Below are positions 1-6,411 of a stretch of 10,486 nt of DNA, piece after piece. Position numbers and translations under genes: made by a program. The stretch is from positions 1-10,486 of the forward strand of contig JAJQET010000287.1 in assembly GCA_021201515.1 (NCBI GenBank), in the 5' to 3' direction. This DNA is from Clostridiales bacterium (GTDB lineage: Bacteria > Bacillota > Clostridia > Oscillospirales > Oscillospiraceae). Under the pieces are notes generated by a model. The model worked only from the letters and a program-made list of their open reading frames with translations, did no database searches and was not told the DNA's origin. Position 1 is the stretch's first letter. Each line of letters starts with the position of its first letter.

Positions 1-248
1 TCGATGAGGCGCTTGATGTCCATAGCGACGTTACGACGCAGGTCACCTTCCACCGTGTAGTGCTTTCCGATTTCCTCACGCAGTGCGCTCTCCTGCTCTT
101 CCGTCAGGTCCCGCACGCGGATGTCGGGGTTGATCCCCGTCGCCGCCAAAATCTTTTTGGAGCTGGTCAGGCCAATGCCATAGATATAGGTCAGGCCGAC
201 CTCAATACGCTTGTCTCTCGGCAAGTCAACACCAGAAATACGTGCCAT
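1..248 (-). CDS. rpsM: 30S ribosomal protein S13, N-terminal 82 residues (cut by window edge)
   Basis: S13 sits in the head of the small subunit, contacts 16S rRNA and the P-site tRNA, and forms bridges to the large subunit. The visible protein begins [20 protein letters not shown], and [14 protein letters not shown] with its helix-two-turn-helix context is diagnostic for S13. About two thirds of a usual 120-residue protein is present; the basic C-terminal tail lies beyond position 1. The ATG at 248-246 follows an AAGGAGGTG Shine-Dalgarno (259-267) with a slightly long 12-nt spacer. That site overlaps the rpmJ stop codon, so the two genes are probably translationally coupled. Reading frame is intact to the edge. 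Confidence 0.97.
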   Translation of the reverse strand, partial: MARISGVDLPRDKRIEVGLTYIYGIGLTSSKKILAATGINPDIRVRDLTEEQESALREEIGKHYTVEGDLRRNVAMDIKRLI

Positions 249-266
249 ATGATCAATACACCTCCT

Positions 267-380
267 TTAACCCTGTCTCTGCTTATGCTTGGGATTCTCA
301 CAAATCACCATTACTCTGCCCTTGCGCTTAATGACCTTGCATTTTTCGCACATGGGCTTAACGGACGGTCTTACTTTCAT
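267..380 (-). CDS. rpmJ: 50S ribosomal protein L36, zinc-binding form
   Basis: L36 is the smallest large-subunit protein and binds domain V/VI of 23S rRNA. This 37-residue reading frame is complete: it starts [20 protein letters not shown] and ends KHKQRQG. Cys11, Cys14, Cys27 and His32 form the C-C-C-H zinc ribbon of the 'C+' form of the family. The ATG at 380-378 is preceded by ACAGGAGGTATAAAACG, a good Shine-Dalgarno. It lies 90 nt downstream of infA, one of only two long gaps in the cluster, and 18 nt before rpsM. The infA-rpmJ-rpsM order is typical of Firmicutes. Confidence 0.97.
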   Translation of the reverse strand: MKVRPSVKPMCEKCKVIKRKGRVMVICENPKHKQRQG

Positions 381-470
381 CGTTTTATACCTCCTGTTTT
401 GCTGGTCACGGAGGGTTCCCTTGTCCAGAGGGCGTACTCCGTGGTTCCCGGTTCGATGAATGTTCCGGGG
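381..470 (-). other. 90-nt infA-rpmJ intergenic region with two predicted hairpins
   Basis: Nearly all other junctions in this cluster are 0-19 nt, so a 90-nt spacer is unusual. In transcript order it contains an inverted repeat CCCGG/CCGGG (465-469 with 447-451, 13-nt loop), then a perfect 7-bp repeat CACGGAG/CTCCGTG (443-437 with 413-407) whose loop holds a further CCCT/AGGG pair, then the rpmJ ribosome binding site. No run of T follows the hairpins, so they do not look like an intrinsic terminator. No -35/-10 pair was convincing. Function is unknown; a regulatory leader, RNA processing site or stability element before the alpha-type genes is possible. Confidence 0.55.
407..443 (-). repeat. 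Perfect 7-bp inverted repeat in infA-rpmJ gap
   Basis: The arms are 407-413 (cacggag) and 437-443 (ctccgtg), separated by 23 nt. In the RNA the loop can form a second short stem, CCCT with AGGG, giving an extended hairpin with an internal loop. It lies 27 nt upstream of the rpmJ start. The arms are seen directly; folding in the cell is inferred. Confidence 0.6.
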
Positions 471-689
471 TTATTTGCTTCTCCAGGTAATCCGGCCGCG
501 GGTCAGGTCATAAGGGGACATCTGGACTGTCACCTTATCTCCCGGGAGGATCCTGATATAGTTCATTCTGAGCTTGCCAGAAATGTTCGCCAGAATGGTG
601 TGGCCTTTGCCAATGTCTACCTTGAATACAGCGTTCGGCAGAGCCTCGACGACCACGCCTTCCAGCTCGATCATATCTTCTTTGGACAA
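471..689 (-). CDS. infA: Translation initiation factor IF-1, TTG start
   Basis: IF-1 binds the A site of the 30S subunit during initiation and works with IF-2 and IF-3. The 72-residue product, (M)[18 protein letters not shown] onward, has the usual family length and OB-fold signature: [39 protein letters not shown] and the C-terminal [15 protein letters not shown]. The start is chosen as TTG at 689-687, because AAGGAGG lies 8 nt upstream and the resulting N-terminus aligns with the family. An upstream in-frame ATG at 734 would overlap the preceding gene and add 15 unrelated residues. The stop codon of the preceding gene is fused to the Shine-Dalgarno (TAAGGAGG). Confidence 0.97.
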   Translation of the reverse strand: MSKEDMIELEGVVVEALPNAVFKVDIGKGHTILANISGKLRMNYIRILPGDKVTVQMSPYDLTRGRITWRSK

Positions 690-697
690 GAGAACGG

Positions 698-704
698 CCT
701 CCTT
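698..704 (-). promoter_or_regulatory. Ribosome binding site fixing the infA TTG start
   Basis: On the minus strand the bases read AAGGAGG, 8 nt before TTG (spacer CCGTTCTC). The same bases contain part of the TAA stop of the KOW gene. No ATG lies at a workable distance, so this site decides the non-ATG start. Confidence 0.85.
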
Positions 705-978
705 ATATGGGACTTGATTCGCGGAAGGCTGCAAGGGCTGCGCGCAGGGCGCGGTCAGAAATCTTGCCGCCTCTCTGCAATCTTACGATTGCCGGATGTG
801 CGCTGGTTCCTACGCCCCGAAGATGCTTCACGCTCTTCTTTTTTGGCGCGTCCAGCTTTCTCTCCCTTCCGTCCGCCAGCAGGCAGTAGCCGTCCTCCAC
901 GCTTAACACGCAGAAGATGCGGCCCTTGTCATGTCCGGCCAGGGAGAGAACGATTTCGTAAGGGTGGATAGCTTCCAT
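703..978 (-). CDS. KOW-domain RNA-binding protein (L14e/L6e/L27e-like, YbzG-type)
   Basis: A small 91-residue protein starting [20 protein letters not shown]. Residues about 8-35 match a KOW motif: a beta strand, the AGHDKGR turn, then [18 protein letters not shown] basic patch [15 protein letters not shown] follows, and the last 20 residues form a probable Ala-rich helix. KOW folds bind rRNA or ribosomal partners. Genes of this type occupy the same map-infA slot in many Firmicutes (ybzG in Bacillus) and have no well-established role; a ribosome-associated function is inferred from context. The ATG at 978 is preferred: GGAG lies 6 nt upstream and the map stop codon ends one nt before it. Longer in-frame starts up to 1062 would overlap map by about 80 nt. 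Confidence 0.85.
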   Translation of the reverse strand: MEAIHPYEIVLSLAGHDKGRIFCVLSVEDGYCLLADGRERKLDAPKKKSVKHLRGVGTSAHPAIVRLQRGGKISDRALRAALAAFRESSPI

Positions 979-979
979 A

Positions 980-1789
980 TCAATCTCCGCACCGGGTGAG
1001 GATCTCAGGCTCGCCTTCGGTGATGAGAATGGTATTTTCATAATGGGCGGCGTACTTGCCATCGGCAGTTTTCACCGTCCAGCCGTCGGGCATCTGCTTG
1101 ATGTGGCGGGTACCGGCGTTGATCATAGGCTCCACGGCGATGGTCATGTTCTTCACCAGCCGGGGGTTGCCTCCCAGGCGGTGCGCCTCGACGAAGTTGG
1201 GCACCTCCGGCGCTTCGTGCATCTTGCTGCCCACGCCGTGGCCCACATACTCCCGGACCACGCCGAACCCGGCGGCCTCCGCACAGGTCTGCACCCCTCT
1301 TGAGATGTCGCTGACCCGGTTCCCGGCCACAGCATACTTGATGCCGGCCCAGAAGGACTGCTCCGTCACCGAAATCAGCCGCTTTGCCTCGTCGCTGATC
1401 TGCCCCACAGGGTAGGTACCGGCGCAGTCGCCGTGGTATCCCCCGATGGGCAGGCCCGTCTTTTTGTCAATGCCCTCGTAGCCGATGCAGGCTCCGATGT
1501 CGATGGAGACGATGTCCCCCTCCTCCAGCCGCCGCTTGCCGGGGATGCCGTGAATGATCTCGTCATTCACGGAGATGCAGGCGGTGCCGGGGAAGCCGTA
1601 CAGATGCAGGAAGGAGGGATAGCCGCCGTTGGCGATGATGAACTTGTACATGGCCTTGTCAAGTTCCTTCGTCGTAATGCCGGGGCGCACCAGAGATGCG
1701 CCGTAGGCCCTCGCCTGGGCGGTGAGCCTTCCGGCCTTCCGCATCAGCTCGATTTGCCGTTCCGACTTGATGACGATGCGATCAGCCAT
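980..1789 (-). CDS. map: Methionine aminopeptidase, type I, with active-site-loop insertion
   Basis: This metalloenzyme removes the initiator Met from nascent proteins. The pita-bread fold is evident over 269 residues. Expected metal ligands by comparison with the E. coli enzyme are Asp97 (SIDIG), Asp121 (YHGD), His184 (YVGHGVG), Glu220 (AVEP) and Glu251 (HYENT), with catalytic His80 (IIHGIP). The two Asp ligands are normally 11 residues apart; here they are 24 apart because of a 13-residue insertion around residues 103-115 (GYEGIDKKTGLPI region). This largely explains a length above the usual 250 or so. ATG at 1789 lies 2 nt after the adk stop, with GGGTG inside adk as a weak Shine-Dalgarno, so translation is probably coupled. 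All catalytic residues are present and it should be active. Confidence 0.97.
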   Translation of the reverse strand: MADRIVIKSERQIELMRKAGRLTAQARAYGASLVRPGITTKELDKAMYKFIIANGGYPSFLHLYGFPGTACISVNDEIIHGIPGKRRLEEGDIVSIDIGACIGYEGIDKKTGLPIGGYHGDCAGTYPVGQISDEAKRLISVTEQSFWAGIKYAVAGNRVSDISRGVQTCAEAAGFGVVREYVGHGVGSKMHEAPEVPNFVEAHRLGGNPRLVKNMTIAVEPMINAGTRHIKQMPDGWTVKTADGKYAAHYENTILITEGEPEILTRCGD

Positions 1790-1791
1790 GA

Positions 1792-2424
1792 TTATTCACC
1801 CAGGACTTTCATGATGGCGGCGTTGACCTCGTCCACGCTGCCCCGGATGTCCACCACCTTCAGCAGGCCACGCTGGGCGTAGAAGCCCTTCAGCGGCTCG
1901 GTCTGCTGGTGGTAGGTGACCAGACGGCTCTTCACCGTCTCCGGCTGATCGTCCCTGCGCTGGCCCAGGGCCTCGCCGCACAGGTCGCAGATGCCCGCCT
2001 GTTTGGGGGGATTGGCGACGATGTGGTAGGTGGCCCCGCAGGCCGGGCAGGTACGGCGGCCCGTCATGCGCTGCTCAATCTCCGCATCGGGTACCTCGAT
2101 GGATACCACCGCGTCGAACTGAATGCCGGCGTTCTCCAGGGCTTCGGCCTGGGCGATGGTGCGGGGGACGCCGTCCAGAATATAGCCGTTCTGGGCGTCG
2201 GGCTCCTGGAGCCGCTCCCCGATGACCCCGATGATGACCTCATCGGGCACCAGGGCGCCGGCGTCCATATACGCCTTGGCCTTCAGCCCCACCGGGGTGC
2301 CGTTCCGCACAGCGGAACGGAGGATGTTGCCGGTGGAGATGGTGGGAATGTTCAGCTTTTTGCTGATAATCTCAGCCTGGGTGCCTTTCCCTGCGCCGGG
2401 AGCGCCCAACAGAATCAGTTTCAT
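1792..2424 (-). CDS. adk: Adenylate kinase, zinc-binding LID type
   Basis: It catalyses AMP + ATP = 2 ADP in the cytoplasm. The 210-residue protein has the P-loop [10 protein letters not shown] (7-16), the AMP-binding segment TISTGNILR (28-36), the DGVPRT motif (84-89), the LID region opening TGRRTC, and the closing [12 protein letters not shown] helix. LID cysteines 126, 129, 146 and 149 form the Cys4 zinc site typical of Gram-positive enzymes. Two departures stand out: Val86 where the family has Phe or Tyr in DGFPRT, and Asn33 where many members have Asp (STGD). ATG at 2424 follows GGGAGG located in the 16-nt gap after secY. Confidence 0.98.
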   Translation of the reverse strand: MKLILLGAPGAGKGTQAEIISKKLNIPTISTGNILRSAVRNGTPVGLKAKAYMDAGALVPDEVIIGVIGERLQEPDAQNGYILDGVPRTIAQAEALENAGIQFDAVVSIEVPDAEIEQRMTGRRTCPACGATYHIVANPPKQAGICDLCGEALGQRRDDQPETVKSRLVTYHQQTEPLKGFYAQRGLLKVVDIRGSVDEVNAAIMKVLGE

Positions 2425-2440
2425 GCCAGGTGCCCTCCCA

Positions 2441-3745
2441 TCAGCTGTTCAGGAAGCCCTTGTAGTGGCGCATCATCATCTGCGCCTCCAGCGCTTTCTG
2501 GGTGTCCAGCGCCACGGAGACCACAATCAGCACAGAGGTGCCGCCGATGGACAGGGCGCTGATGTTGAAGATGTTGCCGGTGATGATGGGCAGGATGGCG
2601 ATGACCATCAGGTACAGGGCGCCGAACATGGTGATGCGGTTCAGCACCTTGCTCAGGAAGTCCGCCGTGGGACGGCCGGCCCGGTAGCCAGGGATGAAGC
2701 CGCCCTGCTTCTTCAGGTTGTTGGCCACCTCAACGGGGTTGAACTGGATCATGGCGTAGAAGTAGGAGAAGCCTACGATCAGCAGCGCATAGATGATGCA
2801 GTACAGCACGCCGTCGGTGTCAAACACCGTCATAAAGGCGGAGTTGGCAAAGCTGGGCACAAAGGCCGCAATCGTTGCGGGGATGGAGGCAATGGTCTGG
2901 GCAAAGATGATGGGCATCACGCCGGACATATTGACCTTCATGGGGATGTTGGTGGACTGGCCGCCGTACATCTTCTGGCCCACCACGCGCTTGGCGTACT
3001 GGACGGGGATGCGGCGCTCCGCCAGGGAGACAAAGACCACGGCCACCAGAATCAGCACCACGCCAATGATGATGACGGGCACAAAGGCGGGATGGAGCAT
3101 GACGGTGTCCTCGTCGGTGGAACCGGCCAGCCAGTTGGACACGCCGGTGTACATATAGTACACCGCGTTGGGCAGCCGGGAGATGATGCCGCCGAACAGG
3201 ATGATGGAGATGCCGTTGCCCACACCGTACTCGGTGATCTGCTCACCCAGCCACATGACGAACACGGAGCCTGCCGTAAAGGTCAGGATGATGACGATGC
3301 CGGCCCAGACCGTCTCGTTGGACAGGAAGTCATAGTACCGAATCATCATATAGTAGCCGAAAGCCTGCAGCAGGCCCAGGCCCAGGGTGGTGTAGCGGGT
3401 GATCTGCTCCAGCCGTTTCCGGCCCCGCTCACCGCCGTCCCGCTGCATCCGCTCCAGGGCGGGGATGGCAACGGTCAGCAGCTGGATAATGATGGATGCG
3501 TTGATATAGGGCTGAATGCTGAGGGCCAGCACGGTTGCGCTGCCATAGCCGCCGCCGCTCATGACGTTCAACAGGCCGAGGATGTTGCTCCCCTGGGCGT
3601 TGAAGTAGCTTTGCAGGCTGCTCGTGTCGATGAAGGGGACGGGGATGTTGTTGCCCAGGCGGAAGATCAGCAGGATGAAAGCGACGAAGAGCAATTTCTT
3701 ACGCAGCTCAGGAATTTTCCAAGCGGTGCGAATCGTCTCAATCAC
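2441..3745 (-). CDS. secY: Preprotein translocase subunit SecY, GTG start
   Basis: SecY forms the membrane channel through which unfolded proteins are exported or inserted. The 434 residues match the family length. About ten hydrophobic helices can be traced, from [17 protein letters not shown] (21-37) to the final [14 protein letters not shown] (401-414). The plug follows TM1 ([12 protein letters not shown], 55-66). [10 protein letters not shown] (172-181) and [10 protein letters not shown] (351-360, with conserved Arg355 in the cytosolic loop that engages SecA and the ribosome) are diagnostic. The start is GTG at 3745-3743, directly abutting the rplO TAA; GAGGTGA (3751-3757) serves as Shine-Dalgarno. 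Its place after rplO is the normal spc arrangement. Confidence 0.98.
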   Translation of the reverse strand: MIETIRTAWKIPELRKKLLFVAFILLIFRLGNNIPVPFIDTSSLQSYFNAQGSNILGLLNVMSGGGYGSATVLALSIQPYINASIIIQLLTVAIPALERMQRDGGERGRKRLEQITRYTTLGLGLLQAFGYYMMIRYYDFLSNETVWAGIVIILTFTAGSVFVMWLGEQITEYGVGNGISIILFGGIISRLPNAVYYMYTGVSNWLAGSTDEDTVMLHPAFVPVIIIGVVLILVAVVFVSLAERRIPVQYAKRVVGQKMYGGQSTNIPMKVNMSGVMPIIFAQTIASIPATIAAFVPSFANSAFMTVFDTDGVLYCIIYALLIVGFSYFYAMIQFNPVEVANNLKKQGGFIPGYRAGRPTADFLSKVLNRITMFGALYLMVIAILPIITGNIFNISALSIGGTSVLIVVSVALDTQKALEAQMMMRHYKGFLNS

Positions 3746-4186
3746 TTAGATCACCTCGGCCTTTCCTCCAGCAGCTTCGATTTTCTCCTTTGCGGAGGCA
3801 GAGAAGGCGGTCGCCTGGACAGTCAGCTTCCTGGTCAGCTCGCCGTTGCCCAGGATTTTCACCCCGTACTTGCACTGGGTCACCAAACCGGCGTCCATGA
3901 GGGACTGGAGGTTCACGGTGGCCCCGTCCTCAAACTTGTTCAGAGCGGAGCCGTTGATGGCGGTCAGGGGCTTTGCGAAGATGTTGTTGAAGCCGCGCTT
4001 GGGCACCCGGCGGGCCAGAGGCATCTGGCCGCCCTCGAAGCCAATGCGGACGCCGCCGCCGCTGCGGGCCTTCTGGCCCTTATGGCCGCGGCCTGCGGTC
4101 TTGCCGTTGCCGGTACCGGCTCCGCGGCCCTTCCGCTTGCCGACCTTGGTGGAACCGGCGGCAGGAGACAGGTTGTAGAGTTCCAT
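3746..4186 (-). CDS. rplO: 50S ribosomal protein L15
   Basis: L15 binds 23S rRNA and enters late in large-subunit assembly. The product is 146 residues, the usual size. It begins [20 protein letters not shown], followed by the Gly/Lys/Arg-rich extension [20 protein letters not shown] and the signature [18 protein letters not shown]. The C-terminal globular part ends [10 protein letters not shown]. The frame is open further upstream to 4291, but that section overlaps rpmD and is unrelated to L15. The ATG at 4186 with AGGAGG 8 nt ahead is clearly right. The rpmD stop is fused to that site (TAAGGAGG), and the rplO stop touches the secY start. Confidence 0.98.
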   Translation of the reverse strand: MELYNLSPAAGSTKVGKRKGRGAGTGNGKTAGRGHKGQKARSGGGVRIGFEGGQMPLARRVPKRGFNNIFAKPLTAINGSALNKFEDGATVNLQSLMDAGLVTQCKYGVKILGNGELTRKLTVQATAFSASAKEKIEAAGGKAEVI

Positions 4187-4199
4187 AGTGCTGTCCTCC

Positions 4200-4382
4200 T
4201 TACTGCTCCTCGGTGACCTGGAGCAGGTAACCGATCTGAGCGATCTTGCCGCGGGTGGCGGCGTTGTCAGGCTGCACAGTGGTGTCGCCAATCTTGCGCA
4301 GGCCCAGAGCGGCGGCGGTGGCCTTATGGGCGGCGATTCTGCCGTTCAGGCTCTTGACCAGCTTAATATTGATGTTTGCCAT
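4200..4382 (-). CDS. rpmD: 50S ribosomal protein L30
   Basis: L30 is a small alpha/beta protein of the large subunit that binds 23S rRNA. The 60 residues include the N-terminal strand [28 protein letters not shown] and the closing [15 protein letters not shown], all typical of bacterial L30. ATG at 4382 follows TAAGGAGG, which merges the rpsE stop and the Shine-Dalgarno, with a 14-nt gap. It lies in the standard rpsE-rpmD-rplO order. Confidence 0.97.
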   Translation of the reverse strand: MANINIKLVKSLNGRIAAHKATAAALGLRKIGDTTVQPDNAATRGKIAQIGYLLQVTEEQ

Positions 4383-4396
4383 TGTTGTCAGCCTCC

Positions 4397-4894
4397 TTAC
4401 AGAATCTCTTCCACGCGCTTGCCACGGGTGGCTGCAACCTGCTCAGGGGTGCGCAGATCCTTCAGCGCGGCGAAGGTGGCCGCCACCACGTTCTCAGCGG
4501 TGTGGGAACGCAGGCACTTGGTACGGATGTCAGTGATCCCGGCAGCCTCCATGACGGCACGGACGGGGCCGCCGGCGATGACGCCGGTACCGGCGGAAGC
4601 GGGCTTGAGCAGGATGCGGCCGGCCGCGTACTCACCGATGACCTCGTGGGGGATGGTGGTGCCGGACATGGCGACGGTGATCATGTTCTTCTTCGCGTCC
4701 TCGATGCCCTTGCGGATGGCCTCGGGAACCTCGGCGGCCTTGCCAATGCCGAAGCCCACCTTGCCCTTGCCGTCACCGATGACCATCAGTGCGGAGAACT
4801 TGGAAACGCGGCCGCCCTTGACGGTCTTGCTGACGCGGTTCAGATAGACCAGCTTTTCAATATATTCGCTGGCCTCTTTTTCATATCTGGGCAT
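4397..4894 (-). CDS. rpsE: 30S ribosomal protein S5
   Basis: S5 contributes to decoding accuracy and helps shape the mRNA entry channel. The 165-residue protein has the N-terminal double-stranded-RNA-binding-like domain ([20 protein letters not shown], then [20 protein letters not shown]) and a C-terminal domain with [11 protein letters not shown] and [10 protein letters not shown]. The loop VKGGR (25-29), where spectinomycin resistance mutations arise in other bacteria, looks wild type. Start ATG 4894 ([11 protein letters not shown]) is chosen because AGGAGG lies 7 nt upstream. An in-frame ATG at 4912 overlaps the rplR stop (TGATG) and would translate the Shine-Dalgarno itself as MGGGNS. Confidence 0.97.
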   Translation of the reverse strand: MPRYEKEASEYIEKLVYLNRVSKTVKGGRVSKFSALMVIGDGKGKVGFGIGKAAEVPEAIRKGIEDAKKNMITVAMSGTTIPHEVIGEYAAGRILLKPASAGTGVIAGGPVRAVMEAAGITDIRTKCLRSHTAENVVAATFAALKDLRTPEQVAATRGKRVEEIL

Positions 4895-4901
4895 ACTGTT
4901 T

Positions 4902-4907
4902 CCTCCT
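4902..4907 (-). promoter_or_regulatory. Ribosome binding site deciding the rpsE start
   Basis: AGGAGG on the minus strand lies 7 nt before the ATG at 4894. It sits inside the alternative extended reading frame from 4912, which argues strongly against the longer start. Confidence 0.85.
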
Positions 4908-4911
4908 CCCA

Positions 4912-5271
4912 TCAGAATTGCAGGCCGCCCTCACGGGCGCCCTCAGCCAGAGCCTGGACACGGCCGTGATAGACATAGCCGCCGCGGTCAAAGACCACAG
5001 TGTCGATGCCCTTGGCCTTGGCACGCTCTGCCACGTTCTTGCCCACCAGGCGGGCGGCAGCTTTCTTGTCGCCGTCGCAGGTGAAGCCCTTATCCAGGGA
5101 GGATGCGGAAGCCAGCGTCACGCCGTTCACATCGTCGATGATCTGGGCGTAGATGTTGGTCTCGCTGCGGAACACGTTCAAACGGGGTCTTTCGGGCGTG
5201 CCGGAGATTTTGGCACGGACGCGCTTATGCCGCTTCAGACGCTGCGCGTTGGTATTGGGACGGGTAATCAT
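4912..5271 (-). CDS. rplR: 50S ribosomal protein L18
   Basis: L18 binds 5S rRNA and, with L5, links it to 23S rRNA in the central protuberance. The 119-residue product has the basic N-terminus [20 protein letters not shown], the motif [20 protein letters not shown], and the C-terminus [20 protein letters not shown] followed by AREGGLQF, all classic L18. The ATG at 5271 follows AAGGAGGTG, which overlaps the rplF stop (ATAAGGAGG) in a 14-nt gap. The stop codon begins the TGATG that precedes rpsE. Confidence 0.98.
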   Translation of the reverse strand: MITRPNTNAQRLKRHKRVRAKISGTPERPRLNVFRSETNIYAQIIDDVNGVTLASASSLDKGFTCDGDKKAAARLVGKNVAERAKAKGIDTVVFDRGGYVYHGRVQALAEGAREGGLQF

Positions 5272-5285
5272 TTAGGCACACCTCC

Positions 5286-5834
5286 TTATTTCTTCTTGGC
5301 GCCGGTCTTGCCTTCCTTGCGGCGGATGACTTCATCGGCGTACTTGATGCCCTTGCCCTTGTAGGGCTCAGGCGGCCTCTTGCCGCGGATGACGGCGGCG
5401 AACTGGCCCACGACCTGCTTATCGCAGCCACGCACCACGATGGTGTTGGCGTCGGGCACTTCCATGGTGATGCCGGGGATCTCCTCCACCACCACGTCAT
5501 GGGAATAGCCCAGCTTCATGGTGACGGTGTTGCCCTTCTTCTCCACACGATAGCCGATGCCGTTGACCTGGAGGGTCTTGGTGAAGGTTTCGTGGCAGCC
5601 AACCACCATGTTGTGCAGCAGCGCACGGGTGGTGCCGTGGAGGGAACGCATCTCCTTGCTGTCATTGGGGCGGGTGACCAGCAGCTCGGTCCCCTCCTGC
5701 TTGATGGTCAGGCTGGGGTTAAAGGCCCGCTGCATTTCGCCCTTGGGTCCCTTGACCGTCACCAGGTTGCCGTCGGCAATGGTGACCGTGACACCGGCAG
5801 GGACGGTAATCGGTGCTCTTCCTACTCGAGACAT
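5286..5834 (-). CDS. rplF: 50S ribosomal protein L6
   Basis: L6 binds 23S rRNA near the factor-binding region and the sarcin-ricin loop. The 182-residue protein consists of two tandem alpha/beta domains. It starts MSRVGRAPITVPAGVTVTI and carries VTVKGPKGEMQR in the first domain and NGIGYRVEKKGNTV plus PPEPYKGKGIKYADEV in the second, which is the family signature. It ends in a basic tail (GKTGAKKK). An open frame extends upstream to 5987 but overlaps rpsH and is unrelated. The true ATG at 5834 follows AAGGAGGG fused to the rpsH TAA, with a 10-nt spacer. Confidence 0.98.
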   Translation of the reverse strand: MSRVGRAPITVPAGVTVTIADGNLVTVKGPKGEMQRAFNPSLTIKQEGTELLVTRPNDSKEMRSLHGTTRALLHNMVVGCHETFTKTLQVNGIGYRVEKKGNTVTMKLGYSHDVVVEEIPGITMEVPDANTIVVRGCDKQVVGQFAAVIRGKRPPEPYKGKGIKYADEVIRRKEGKTGAKKK

Positions 5835-5850
5835 ATTAACGATACCCTCC

Positions 5851-6246
5851 TTACCAAACGAACGCCAGGACTTCGCCGCCGACGTGCTGCGCCCGGGCAG
5901 CTTTGTCGGTGAGGACGCCCTTAGAGGTGGATACGATGGCAATGCCCAGGCCGTGGAGCACCTTGGGCAGCTCGTCCGCGCCGGCATAGACCCGCAGGCC
6001 GGGCTTGGAGACCCGACGCAGGCCGGTGATGGCGCGCTCGTTGCCGTTGTACTTCAGGGTGATGCGGATGATGCCCTGGGTGCCGTCGTCGATGAGCTGG
6101 TAGTTCTTGATATAGCCCTCATCCAGCAGAATCTTGGCGATGGCCTTCTTCATGTTGGACGCAGGAACATCGACGGTGCTGTGCTTCGCGTTGCTCGCAT
6201 TGCGAATCCGGGTCAGCATATCAGCAATAGGGTCTGTGATGTGCAT
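5851..6246 (-). CDS. rpsH: 30S ribosomal protein S8
   Basis: S8 is a primary binder of 16S rRNA helix 21 and a key early assembly protein. In E. coli it also represses the spc operon by binding mRNA. The 131-residue product begins [17 protein letters not shown] and contains [24 protein letters not shown] and the C-terminal STSKGVLTD and [10 protein letters not shown] motifs of the family. The ATG at 6246 has AAGGAGGT about 8 nt upstream; a longer in-frame start at 6267 would translate this site. A structured 168-nt gap separates it from rpsN, unlike any neighbouring junction, so autoregulation at this point is conceivable but unproven. Confidence 0.98.
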   Translation of the reverse strand: MHITDPIADMLTRIRNASNAKHSTVDVPASNMKKAIAKILLDEGYIKNYQLIDDGTQGIIRITLKYNGNERAITGLRRVSKPGLRVYAGADELPKVLHGLGIAIVSTSKGVLTDKAARAQHVGGEVLAFVW

Positions 6247-6332
6247 GATGAATGACCTCCTTAACATGGATGGTTACAGGGGTTTCAGCTTTTTCGCTTA
6301 AATGCCCTCTGTTCAAAGCGCCAGGGTATCAG

Positions 6333-6411
6333 GGGAACCTTGGGCTGACGCCCGGAGGCGGGCCGGGTATTCCGCCTGACTTCTGACGCTGGTTGACGAA
6401 TCAGGGTTCCC
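6333..6411 (-). repeat. Long-range 7-bp inverted repeat closing the rpsN-rpsH RNA domain
   Basis: The arms are 6333-6339 (gggaacc) and 6405-6411 (ggttccc). In the RNA the stem can continue inward with one mismatch and two further pairs. It starts three bases after the rpsN stop codon. The arms are visible; formation of the stem is inferred. Confidence 0.55.
6350..6377 (-). repeat. Overlapping alternative hairpins in rpsN-rpsH gap
   Basis: Stem A pairs 6350-6354 with 6359-6363 (GCCCG/CGGGC). Stem B pairs 6356-6361 with 6372-6377 (AGGCGG/CCGCCT). They share bases 6359-6361, so only one can form at a time, as in switch-like RNAs, although GC-rich sequence also gives such overlaps by chance. Confidence 0.45.

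Noticed and set aside
407..470. Intrinsic terminator after infA
   Set aside because: Hairpins are present but no run of T follows on the coding strand, and the downstream genes belong to the same conserved cluster.
690..734. ATG start for infA at 734
   Set aside because: It overlaps the upstream gene, adds 15 residues absent from IF-1, and translates through the strong AAGGAGG that serves the TTG start.
60..971. 303-codon open frame on the plus strand
   Set aside because: It crosses rpsM, rpmJ, infA and the KOW gene in antisense, and its apparent hydrophobic segments come from reversed ribosomal protein sequence.
979..1062. Longer N-terminus for the KOW gene
   Set aside because: In-frame ATGs at 1062 and 1041 would overlap map by about 60-80 nt and add residues unrelated to KOW proteins. 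The start at 978 has a GGAG site and ideal coupling to the map stop.
1445..1483. Frameshift or small mobile insertion in map
   Set aside because: The extra 39 nt keep the frame, lack flanking duplications that I can see, and match surrounding base composition, so a natural loop insertion is the simpler reading.
2222..4216. 664-codon open frame on the plus strand
   Set aside because: It is the exact antisense of secY, rplO and part of adk. The predicted protein is a His/Gly/Asp-rich low-complexity string with no domain, as expected from GC-rich codon usage on the opposite strand.
6280..6330. Internal promoter in the rpsN-rpsH gap
   Set aside because: TTGAAC and TTTAAG can be found on the coding strand but their spacing does not fit a sigma-70 type promoter and no extended -10 is seen.
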